NCBI GenBank assembly: GCA_963281155.1
Contig: CAUJLY010000004.1
Span: 5,766,001 to 5,830,000, forward strand
Source of the DNA: Rhabditophanes sp. KR3021
Lineage: Eukaryota > Nematoda > Chromadorea > Rhabditida > Alloionematidae
DNA length: 64,000 nt
Direction: 5' to 3'
The notes under the pieces were generated by a model that had not been told where the DNA came from, ran no database searches, and saw only the letters and a program-made list of their open reading frames with translations. Below, piece after piece: positions 22,033 through 33,241 of this stretch (position 1 is the stretch's first letter; each line of letters begins with the position of its first letter). The translations under genes and the position numbers were made by a program.

Positions 22033-24600
22033 ATGATGTTTATGCCAAATCTTGCTGGTTCTAGTATATTTTCACGTGCCAAAGAAATATCATCTCCTAA
22101 AATTAGCACAAACATAAAGGTTGGACCCCTATTACATTACTTTTTTGTTTCCTGCCCGAAGTTAGGTGCAAAGGAAGGGTTCGAACAAGAAAGAGTTATA
22201 TTTTTTCATCCAGCCAACGATGAGACAATCAATCAGGTATCGTCAACATGTATAATTTTATTACTTTCTATTTTAGGGCGGAATCACCGGCTTTTCAGAA
22301 GCTGTCTTTGGTTTTACTGAAAATTTTGTTTCCGGCAAGTTGAATTGTAAAAGTGACCTACCTCCAGAATATGAACACAGATATATCACAACTAAAAATT
22401 ATAACCAGATTATGATTAAAGTTGAGCGAGGCGAATTTACGATCGGAATCTCACTTAAAAAGTAATAACTCTTACCACCATCCATTTCTTATTTTATGTA
22501 CTTTTAGAGACAAATGTCGTGAGGCTGATTACTTTGTTCATCTCCCAACAATTAAAGCTCAACTAGTTACTACGTATCAATTGTTTAAATTGTTCAATGG
22601 TACCTTTAGTGATCTACTTAAAAAAGGTCTTTGCAAAAACGTATGCGCTCAATTCTTTTTAAATTATCTCAACATTATGAAGTTGAATTTCATGCCGTTA
22701 GTTGATTTATTTAATGGTGTGGATATGTTGCCTGTCATACCTCAATTATTGTTGACCGTGGAAAGATTCATTAGTCATTTAGAAAACGAATTTACGAATA
22801 TTGACAAAATTATGTTTCTGTATCAAGATAGACTTGTCTGGCATTCAGTTTACAAGGATGATCTTTTAATATTGTTCACTTATTTGACAAAAAGTTTGTT
22901 GTCTGCTTCTATTAGTGATGAATTACAACCGGAAACATTTAATTGTCGTAGAAGAACATACAAGTATGGTGATGGTAAATTTATTACTGGAGATAGTAGA
23001 ACGGGCCAAACACCCCCGAAAGTCTTTTTGACAAACAAAGCATCTGATGGATCAGGGTTGTTTGTTGAACCTTATTATATTGTCGCATTTAGATGTTTAA
23101 ATGCTACAATCTGTTTGTTTTTCAAGGAGGAACCTACGGGGGATATGTTAGACAAATTAGGTCATTATTTTGAACAAAGTTTAAACCAATTAGCCTCTAA
23201 GATAGGTAGTTCAGTACCACTTCCAAACAAAGCTAATTATTCGGAAATTCCCTTTCATATGATTTATTACAATCCTTCAACTTTGTCTCTGTCTACGAGT
23301 TTTAATCAGCAAGGTGAAAATACTTCGACAATGCCTAGTAAGTTAACTCATATTATTTTAATCTTAATTTTACTTTTAGGTAAGTAAAAAAACAATCAAA
23401 AAATGTATACAAAATAATTTAAATTAGACAGAATAGTATTGAGATGGAATATCTTTTAAACAAAATTAGATTTTGTCTAGGGCCCTTCAGAGATTCTCTT
23501 AACAGTTTCTGGATGTTTTTGAACATAACATCGCTCGATTGCTCTGATGCGTCGATGTTAGTCGATGCAGTTTGAAGTCCATTGTGATAGCGTATCCAAA
23601 TGCAAGGGCTTTCTTTCCAGTCACAATAGGAGGCAACGATTTGTCTCTTATTGCCTAAAATCTCCATAGTTCTTTGTTGTTTAACGGGATAAATCTCCTA
23701 AAGTTTGGCATTATTAAGGTGTTTACAAAAGCTTATTTTTATTCTGCGTGTAACGTCGTCATAAAGAATTCATTTTTAAATTATTTAAAAGACGTTAAGC
23801 TACCATCCACTCCTGCAGGCAAATCAACTAAAGCATAGATTGACTGGTTCCTTTGGCTGCTTTGCGAGGCATAACCTTCTTCAATTTACTCATAACCTTT
23901 TTCGATATCTGGTGTTAACTTTAATTTGAGTCTGCACCTGTAGTCTGCTTCACATTAAGGGGTGTTGGCACTGAATCTTTTCTGAGTTAAGACAAAATTA
24001 GATAAAACAGCATACTTGACAACACATTAAGAGTGCCTAATCTTTCACTTTCGCATAGTCATCAAGGAAGTTTTCTCTAATAGGGGTTCTTGTACTTCTG
24101 CCTACTTGAACGGGCATCTCATACCTTGCCATTTGATATTGTAATTTTCTTGTCCTCTTACAGGTTTGATCAGAAACAAATTGACCCATTCCTCCAACTT
24201 TCCACTATTGACTAATTGCCTTTTCAAAATGTCAACTTAATTGAGATATAAAACACCGTTATAAATGAAGCAAATCTGAATGTTAAACAAAACCCTTTAC
24301 CAGCCATTGTCTTTTAAAATATAACTAAAACAACTTTATATTATTTAATATGATTTAGATCTGACCAAATCTGTGTTGAAATTGACTTGTGATACATTCG
24401 ATCATTTCATGGCTGAAAAGGATGAGCCTTTTGGTCACGTTCAAGTAAAATCCGAAGATGGTTGGTATATTTATTTTAAAAAATTTAACGCAAGAATCGT
24501 GATCCTGTATTTGTACGATGCCAACTCAACGTCTCTTGATAAAACAGAAACATTTGCTCAGATCATAAAAAGAAACATAAGCAATATGTTACTAGATTAA
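22033..24600 (+). CDS. ccz-1: CCZ1, vacuolar fusion protein / Rab7 GEF subunit
   Basis: Four exons (22033-22236, 22277-22461, 22508-23337, 24359-24600) give 486 residues; human CCZ1 has about 480. CCZ1 pairs with MON1 to activate Rab7 during early-to-late endosome conversion. Seen: a longin-like start (LLHYFFVSCPKLGAKEG, EQERVIFFHP), GFSEAVFGFTENF, the middle VDLFNGVDMLPV block, and a C-terminal longin-like part (SEDGWYIYFKKFNARIVILY, ending NISNMLLD). The last exon was joined by phase: exon 3 ends ATGCCT-A and exon 4 opens AT-CTG-ACC, giving MPNLTKSV across a 1 kb intron. That intron carries decayed coding-like sequence on the other strand. Confidence 0.9.
23419..24306 (-). pseudogene. Antisense coding relic inside ccz-1 intron 3
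   Basis: Minus-strand pieces look protein-like but sit in different frames separated by stops. They start with ATGGCTG then VDILKRQLVNSGKLEEWVNL, followed by MPVQVGRSTRTPIRENFLDD, KKVMPRKAAKGTSQSM, and YALVDLPAGVDGSLTSF in another frame. The last piece is an 82-codon frame at 23419-23667 with MEILGNKRQIVAS and SSDVMFKNIQKLLRESL. The order and spacing of basic N-terminal helices and a small C-terminal domain reminded me of borealin, but I cannot establish that. Several shifts make it a decayed copy unless unusual splicing restores it. Confidence 0.4.
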
Positions 24601-24888
24601 ACATTACTACTTTTTATTCACAAATATTTTTACATATGATTAAATAAATAATATGAAATTTTATACTTTGATCAGCCAAACAATTAGGCGAGTGGTGATG
24701 GTAAAAGATAACAGTGTTGATTAATAATGATTAATAAATAGAATAGATTGTACATAATAATTACTTTTTTATAGTTAATTTATAGCAGATCTTTTGATAT
24801 AGTAATAATTGTTGTTGATGTAATAATAATTAATGTGATAAATATAATAAAAGTTGAATTCAAATAATATGTATGTAGTTGGATGGTT

Positions 24889-26717
24889 CTAGGCAAATAG
24901 ACCCGCATTTGGTGGGTTATTTTGATGCAACGTTGGTATAGAAGGTAATCCCATGTTATTTAGCTGTGTTTGTTGAGGAATCCCGAAGTTTTGTTGAGGC
25001 ATTCCAAACGATAATTGCTGCGAATTCATTTGAGGGTTTATCTGGTGCTGTGAATGTACTTGTTGTTGTGAATTCATTTGTGAATTTAATTGTTGCTGTG
25101 GAACTTGAAAGTTTTGATGTGACGATTGGGAGTTAGTTTGTTGGGGGACGCCATATGTTTGGGTAGGTAATCCAGAGTTAGCAATCATTGAGTTGAATCC
25201 ATTGTTTGTTTGAAAGGGTTGAGATGTCTGCTGCAGCATCGAGGAAGGATTGCTACGTTTGATGCTACATTTGCAATCATGGATAAAAACATTGCTTCCA
25301 AAATCTTCACATTTATCACACCAATTTAAATTGAATAAATCTTTGCACGAATTAGAAGCAAAATCCCATACACAACCCCTTTGCTCATAATTCTCTGACC
25401 CTGGTACCACATTTTGTGCGTTTCCATTATTGTTGATGTTGCCATTGTTAGATGTATTTTTAGTCGGATGGGGCTTTTGTGTTTGAGGGATTAATTGAGG
25501 CTGGGATGGAATTCGGAATTGTTGATTTTGACCAATTTGCTGTAAAGTTAAAAGTCCATTTTGATTAAATTGACCAGATTGAAGTGGTTTATTATTTGGC
25601 GATACTAAATCAAGTCCAATATTTGTCTTTACCTCTTGCGTAGAGGCACTTGCAATGTGAGGAGAAGATGGTTGTTGTACTGACTGGGATATTAATTGTG
25701 GTGGTTGCACTAATTGTGCTTGACTAGGCATTGAAGGAATCACAAAGTTGGAATTTGGAAGTAATGCAGCATTAAGTTGAGAAACTTGATTTGGAGGTAA
25801 TAATAGGCCTGGCTGAGTAAAGTTGGTTTGTGGGGGCATGAAATGTTGCACTGCACCGTTTAAGTTGGATACTGCGCCAGACACAGCACCTTGTAAATTA
25901 GTCATAACCTGTCTTGTTGGGGGTGCATCTGTTACGTTGAAATTTGGTGTGTGAGTTGATCTTGAAGTTCCTACTTTTTCTTCCTTTTCAAATGTCAATT
26001 CTTTAGATATTTCTTGTACTGTTATAGGGACAGGAACACGGAATTCATTTTCTTTAATCACTGCTAATGTACTTCTTGGAATTTTGGATTCAGATGAAAC
26101 TACTTTTTCACTCTTAATAATCACCTCTTTAGAAGAAATATCGGAATTAAACTTGATTGCTTTAATTGCTGCTCTAGCGCGATTTCGGGGTGGCATTGTT
26201 GTTCTGGTTAACACTCTTTCTAATTCCAATTCGTTTTTCGCTTCAAAGACGGTCATTGGAATCAAAATCTTTTCCTTTGCTCTAGAGGAACCACTTTCGA
26301 CTATTTTACCGACACTAGAAGACTTCTGTACTAATTCAACCATTGGTCTTGTATCTTGATTATCATTTGAAAATGATCGAAGAGGAGCCTAAGAATATGT
26401 TTTATTGTTTAAATATATTAGTTGCTTAAATAATAGTTTATAAATGAACTTACAGCATATTGCACAGTTCTATCAAATTTTTCGTATCTAACGATCTTTG
26501 CCATCGGAACACGATTAGATATGCCATTTCTTGACATCGAGTTTGATAATCTAATTCGCTGAGGCTCGATTCTAATAGGTTCCTCATCTCCCATGTATCT
26601 GTGCTTGTCTTGGGAGCCATAAATTTTTAGAAATCTTTCTTCACCATTTATTAATGTGCAGGATAGTAAAACGGCGCACAGATATATAAATTTATATTTA
26701 CTAAATATATTTTTCAT
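24889..26717 (-). CDS. Secreted glutamine/asparagine-rich protein with small Cys module
   Basis: Two exons (26454-26717, 24889-26388; 65-base intron) encode 587 residues. Residues 1-25 form a signal peptide (KFIYLCAVLLSCTLINGEE). A long low-complexity region rich in Q, N, P and S follows. It is interrupted near residue 440 by a compact cysteine module (GCVWDFASNSC, LNWCDKCEDFG, IHDCKCSIKR) with seven cysteines in about 40 residues, and then resumes with repeated QQ-rich units (MNSQQQ, QVPQQQ). Nematodes have many Q/N-rich secreted and cuticle-associated proteins, so an extracellular structural role is plausible. I do not recognise the exact family. Confidence 0.75.
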
Positions 26718-27809
26718 GTTTAATAAATTTAGATAGAATGAATATGTCTTTCTTGTAAATAAAATACACTAAATTAAACTTATTACTTAAAAATCAAGTA
26801 TTTAATTACTTTTTAATTACGAAATAATACACGTAGATATTTTTTATCGTAAATACTTATTTATTCAATAATTAATTAAAGGATTAAGCAAATCATAATA
26901 AACTGTATATAGGAAATCATGGCAACGGAAGGTGAGATCATAGTGATGTAAAATTATTGAAGCAAGAAATATAATAATTATGTATAAGGAAGGGTGTGTG
27001 TGAGTAGTGGAAAGATTTACTTCACACCCTGGATAAGATTAGTATTAATAGTTGCGTTAAAAATTTGGTAGTGAATTTATTGTAACCGATTTTACACAAA
27101 ATATATAGTGTCGGTCAAATGTACACAAAATATTGCCATATATTGATAATGGATTAGATATATCATGAAAAGACTCTGTATCTACGAAACAATCGACATA
27201 TCATGTCTACATTATTATTGCCCAAAATGACATTCACCAATTATTGCCTAAACAATACAGATCAAGTAATTGCTAAACAAGGTAAATAAATTTTCTTTTT
27301 ATACCACTTTTACTAGCCAAATGGAGATAATTTTTATCAATCGCATAAGAGAATCCAATATTGCGAGTTAATTGTTGAATAAGTAGGATATTTAATAACA
27401 CAAACAAGTATTAAAATACATGATCAACGCAACCATAATATAGAAGAGATACAAATATAATATACATTTATATGGATAAACATATGTATTAAAGTGTATG
27501 TATAGAACTTATTCTCTGTATAAACGTGATTTTGACATAATCGTATTAAGCTGTAAAAGGAAATTGGTTGAAAATAGATATAAACTTTTTTAAAAGGCAT
27601 TTTTTAAATATATAAGAAACTTATTTGATTATACCATTCATAGATTGTTGCAATATATTTTATATTTGTAAAGAGGTCAACTAAACCTATTTTATATGAG
27701 TAAGATTTAAGTAGACACTTTTTTATGGATCACATATATTCCTTTTATTTCAAATGTAAGACATAAAATATATATGGTATTCGAAAACTAAGACGACAAA
27801 TTAGTGTAA
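26718..27809. other. A+T-rich intergenic DNA
   Basis: 1.1 kb upstream of the Q-rich gene and downstream of malate dehydrogenase. No exon or repeat seen. Confidence 0.45.
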
Positions 27810-29735
27810 TTAAAGGTTTGAAGGTTCGCAGAAATGAAGAGCATCATCTCTTTCCTCTTCAAGTTCTTTCAAGGTGGTGGCAATCTTTTCCTTAGCGAAG
27901 TCATCTAAGGCTAATCCTTGAACAATCTTCCAATCCTTGGTGGCCTTGTCAATAGTAACTGGGAAAGAGAAGATGATTCCTTCTGGAATTCCGTATGAAC
28001 CGTCGGAAGGAACAGCCATTGAAACCCATTCTCCCTCTTTGGTTCCGAAATGCCTAAAAAGCTACATTAGAAAACATTGTTATATAATTTACTTACCAAT
28101 CATGAACATGGTCACAAGCAGCCTTAGCAGCAGACATAGCCGAGGACAACTTTCTTTTTTCGATGATAACAGCTCCACGAGATTGAACTGTCTTGATAAA
28201 AGCTCCCTGAAGATAAGCAGTGTCGTTTACAGCAGTGTAAGCGTCTTGTTCTTTTCCATTGATGGTAACGACGGCATGCTTTGCATCTGGAAATTGGGTT
28301 GAAGAGTGATTTCCCCAGATGATAACATTCTTAACATTTCCAACAGTTGTTCCTGTTTTGATGGCGATTTGAGCAACAGCGCGATTATGGTCCAGTCTGG
28401 TCATAGCTGAAAAGTTTTTAGCTGGTATTTTTGAGGAGGCATATTTAGCGGCGATAAATCCGTTGGTACATGCTGGATTTCCTGAAAATAAATTTATACT
28501 TGTTTCGTTATCTCTAAGTGCAAAAACTGACCTACGACAAGTACTTTGACAGTTGGCTTGGCATATTTAGCCAAAGCTAATCCTTGTACCTTGAAAATTT
28601 TGACATTGGCTTCTAACAAATCTTTACGCTCCATTCCCTCACGTCTGGGCATCGCACCAACCAAGAAAGCATAATCGACATCCTTGAAAGCATCCTCTTC
28701 GCAAGTGGCAATTTCAACATCATATAAAGTTGGGAGTGCGCAGTCAGTAAGTTCCAGCTTGACGGCTTCGAGAACATTGATCATTGGTTTGATATCAAAG
28801 ATAACCACTGAAAGTATTTTATATTTTGCAATATTTAAAATGCTTATATAGTGCTCTTTTAGTAATAAACGGCTATAGCTACTTTAACACTCTTGCCATC
28901 AGGAAAGCTACCAATCCAAAGTTTAGGAACAAGAATTTGGTGGATCTACTATGAAGAAGGATAAAGAAAAGTGGTCTGCCAAGGAAGGTAAAGATGTTGA
29001 GTCAAGAGATGAGTATAATGAGAAAGAAGAAATGATAGATCATTAGGTCAAAAAGCCGAACAAATGAATTCTGATGCTTCACTGGACTCCGATGTTGAAT
29101 GTGCTTTGAAACGTGCAAAGACAAAAACATTTATCAAAAGGCATACTATGGCACAAATAAGGATACTATTTCAGCTGCCGGAAAGACAATGAGAGCATTG
29201 ACAGTTAAATTAAAAACACGAAAGAAGAAGATTTGAATGATAATTAAAAGAAGGCTGTAAAAAAAGTTGTTTCTCATAGGAAAGCCAATGATGCTCGTGG
29301 AAAGGTATTGACAGCAAAAAAACAAGAAGCAGGTGAATTGTTCTCAAAGGACTGGGTCCATGCAATTTAGTTTGTATGAAGATCCTAGGTTTGAAAAATG
29401 CCTCTAAGTGTAAAAGACCAAGTCTGCCTTATGATGGCATGCAGGCTAAACACAACACTAAATCAAAACTTAACAAAGCCAAATCCAACCATAAACAATC
29501 TATCCCTTTCTTATATGTTTTTTATTTCATAAATTGATTTTTTTAAACTCTTTCTCTATTATTGGATGTGTCAAACTTACATGTTACGGGAGTATTTTCT
29601 CCGAATACATCTCCCTTAGCGATTTGAATAACTAGGGACTAAAATTAATTAAAATATTTATTATCTTGAAATTAAACTTACATATCCGATGGCTCCGGCA
29701 CTTCCGGATACAACAACTCTAATTGGGGCAACCAT
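27810..29735 (-). CDS. mdh-1: Cytosolic malate dehydrogenase
   Basis: Five exons (29682-29735, 29581-29638, 28532-28807, 28097-28481, 27810-28053) give 338 residues, usual for the cytosolic family. It interconverts malate and oxaloacetate with NAD(H), the cytosolic side of the malate-aspartate shuttle. Seen: nucleotide-binding glycines ([12 protein letters not shown]), the NAD-selecting acid in VIFDIKP, substrate arginines in [12 protein letters not shown], and the catalytic pair TRLDHNRA and [17 protein letters not shown] replaces the commoner NPANTN. No mitochondrial leader is present. An acceptor (AGATTATAG) ends two bases before the ATG, so SL trans-splicing is likely. The 773-base intron 2 holds a plus-strand coding relic. 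Confidence 0.95.
28925..29420 (+). pseudogene. Lysine-rich coding relic inside mdh intron 2
   Basis: Plus-strand fragments in changing frames: [69 protein letters not shown] and [19 protein letters not shown], with stops between them. Codon use looks coding within pieces, unlike the flanking A+T-rich DNA. The lysine-rich character suggests a nuclear or nucleolar parent protein, which I cannot name. It lies opposite to the host gene's strand. Confidence 0.4.
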
Positions 29736-30817
29736 TTCTATAATCTAAAAAACATAAAATCAATGACAGCATAAAAAGCATTTTTAAAAAGTAAACGCAT
29801 ATATTTGTAGTGTTTGAAAAGACAATCCAACAAAATAAAGTAAAATCAATGACTAACTATGCAGGAACAACACTTTATAACTACAATAATTGTTTATCAA
29901 AATATTTTCGTTTTATCTACCCAAATGAGAAGATGATATTATTTGTTGGGAAAAATAATAATCTAAACTTTATATTTTGGTAGGCGAAGTTGACAAAAAG
30001 TGAAAGAACAAACAAAATACACATATTATCAATGATAAATAAATGCACGTTTGCAAAACACACACATTTCGTTGAAGGAAATGGCAACAAAAATTACTCG
30101 AGTCATAGTATAACATAGAGAGATATGCTAGAAGCTTGCTGATGTTGCTTATTTTTTAGTAATAGAGCAAAAGACCGTTTTTGATTATGCTTATGTATTG
30201 ACTATGCATCTATATTTTGTTCAATGGGCAGGTCAAAGGTATAGGAAATAAAGTTAAGATACAAAGAAAAATCGCTTCTTAGTATATGATGCTTTAAAGC
30301 ACAGCCAATTATTTTGCAAAGAACGTGATTAGTTTATGGCATCAGACAAGAATCAAGGTGAAAAGTGTTAATAATAATGACATTGTTTGTGTCGATATGC
30401 AGCAACATTTTATAATCTTACGATTTATGTACCGTTTATTAAAAGAAGGTAAATGACGTGGCTAGCAATGAATGATTTCTGTAAATCACGATAAAAAAGA
30501 TCTCTAAAAAGCCTTGATTAAACTATTTTATCTTACTTAAATTAATTCGATAAGATTTCAAGATGTTTTTTATTATGTAAATAGAATGTGTTTTCAAAGA
30601 AGATTAAAAATAAGGAGGAAGCAAATATGTACAGAATTATTAATAACGTGAAAAAAGATTTCATTATTTCATTATCTTGTTATTATTAGTAATTGGGCCT
30701 GTATTCATTTTTTTAAACAAATAAATATTGATATTCCATTATAATGTTTGGTATGTCCCATTACGGATTTTTAACTGCAATGATAACAACTTATAAATAA
30801 ACTTTAAACAGGAATTT
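29736..30817. other. Upstream region of malate dehydrogenase
   Basis: 1.1 kb of A+T-rich DNA; no supported gene. Confidence 0.45.
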
Positions 30818-31504
30818 TTATTTTTCATCATTCATTTTCATAGCTTCATATCGCAAATCAAACTTCTCGACCTCTTTTTGGATTAGTTTGGAAAAGTTTC
30901 GCAATTCCTCTAAAATGTCCTCATCTTGCTTTCTAAAATGGATAAATTAGTCTTAAATCAAGTTAAATTGGTAAACATATTGTTTTGGTTTTAAAGATGC
31001 ATGAAACTACTACAAAGTGTTAATTATTTATAGAGCAAACTTACAACAAAGCTCCACTTTTGTCATAATTTGTAGATTCGTTATTGTTGTTTGGAATGTT
31101 TTTATCAGCCTTGCTTAATTCCTTTTTGGCTTTACATGAAGCATATATTAAATCATTCTTCTTATCCGATACTATTTGCATAGGATAAACAAAATCCGTG
31201 TACCTGCAATTTTTAACACATGGTCTATTATTATTAGATTCATCATCTTCTTTGTGATTGTTTATTAGCTTTCGATTGCTCTGAACACTCTCGATCATTA
31301 ACATTTTACTTTCAAAATCATCTGGTGAATTCAACAAATCATTATAATAGGAATTATTTGTGCTAGTGTTTCCGTTATTTTGTCTTTGTGAATTTTGAAA
31401 GTGTAGTATTGGGAGTCTATATCTTTTTAAATATGGGGAAGATTGATGAGTTGCTAAAAAATAATATAAGGTTAACAACTTTATCACAAATACTTACCAG
31501 GCAT
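30818..31504 (-). CDS. Hydrophilic protein of unknown function, short first exon
   Basis: Three exons (31498-31504, 31045-31453, 30818-30932) join in phase to 176 residues. The first exon is only 7 bases (ATGCCTG). The protein is N-, K- and S-rich without signal peptide or membrane segment. A small central block (RPCVKNCRYTDFVYPMQIVS) contains the only cysteine pair. The C-terminus is a charged helix (DEDILEELRNFSKLIQKEVE) that could be a coiled coil. Phase agreement at both junctions and canonical GTAAGT donors support a real gene. I do not recognise it. The tiny start exon is the weakest point; a trans-spliced alternative start is possible. Confidence 0.6.
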
Positions 31505-33241
31505 GATTACTATTTGTTTCAATAAAATATAATAGGTAGACCAAATATTATTTTCTATAAAAAGCTAAAGAAGGAATATTAAACACTTTTCATCATATCA
31601 ATCTAATTAAACATTATCATATATTTTATTTATTAATTAATAAGTATGCTAAGTGATCAACTATTTGAAGAACATGTATTATGTGATTACATACCAAGAA
31701 TTACTTAGTCAAATACAATTAAAAGAGTAAGTTGGCACTTAACTAATGTAAATTGATTTCATAAACATGTAGCAATTTTATTAGACATTTTTATTTCAAT
31801 TGTAAAATTTAATAGATACTCTTTAGTAAGTAATATAAAACAATTGTTGGACCTCATGCTTTAGAAAAATAGTGAATGAGGATATTTGTTGAAGTAAGTA
31901 TCAAAATTTAAAGAAATAAATTCGAGATTACGTAAAATTATAGTATACTATGTGATACCAAAGATTTAAAAGGCAAGTTTCGAATTTCCAAACTAGCCCA
32001 CAAAAAAGACAAAGATTTAAATTGTATTTTTAGTAATTAATTCTTGACTAAGACTTTCTTCAAACATAAAAAAGTATTTTGGGAAAAATGTAGTTTAAAA
32101 AAGTTTACAGAACTTATTTTTTATATAGTAGTGCATTTGTTTATTTAAACATTTATTTTCATACTGACACTTCTAATCCGTCTTCTTAACTCATGTCAAA
32201 GAAATTGTTATCTTTTAATTTTCAGAACAAAGTTTAATATCATTTTTTGTTTGGGAAAAAGTTAGCGAACGGTATTATGCCACAAAAAGATTAACATTTA
32301 TGATTAAAATTATACATTCGATTTGGAACAATTTATATCTTTTGTACTATAAATAACTGAAAGAAGATAAAACATATTGTTTCTAGTATAGTAGACAAAT
32401 GAAAATGAGACCATAAATATTTGGCAGTTTATTTAAATGTCTTGATTACATCAGAACACACGTTAATCCTTTGACATGTTTAAATTATTTTAGACAAAAA
32501 ACAGCTTAAGTAAACACCACCATACTATGTACCTCAATATGAAACGGAATTGATATGTCATGAAGTACAGAAATATGTAAATTGCAAGTTTAAAAATTTA
32601 ATTAAAGTCTACATAAAATTGTTTATTGTATTAAAAATACATTGTTGCAGTGGGGTAAATGCTTTTAAATTTGTCTATAAAACAATTCCATAAAAATGCG
32701 TTACCAACCGGGAAGGAAGGATGTTTTAATTAAATTTACCATTATAGGACCCAATGACAATTATGGTTTAATTTAGTAGTGTGAACGTGTGGTATCATTT
32801 AAATTAATAGTTTTTTGGAAATGAAATAATATCGTAAAGGTTAGTAGAGAACAATTATTTGTGTCCATTTAAAGAGTGCATTTATGGGTGATAAATACAG
32901 TTTTCACATATTTGAGTTACTCCACAAAGTACACTTTAATTACTTTTAGTGATATTGAGTTTTTATTTTCCAGAAAAGGACTTCGTTTAAGCTCTTTCAA
33001 GGCAAGAAATTATTTTTTACGCTAAAAATAGTTTTAATCAATCAAAAAAATTATTATTATTATTAAGGGAAATTAAAATTATTAGGCATCTTTTTGTAAA
33101 AATGTCAAAAAAGACAAAGCAATATCAATATACAAAAAGTGATTAGAGTTCATTTGGAGTTATTAAGGAAAGCCATTGCATAGTGAACCTTCAAAATCTT
33201 TCAGTATCTAATAGACATAAATGGCTTTTGAGATGGTCTTA
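31505..33241. other. A+T-rich intergenic DNA
   Basis: 1.7 kb with no supported coding frame. It contains a short ATT repeat run near 33046-33063. Confidence 0.45.
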
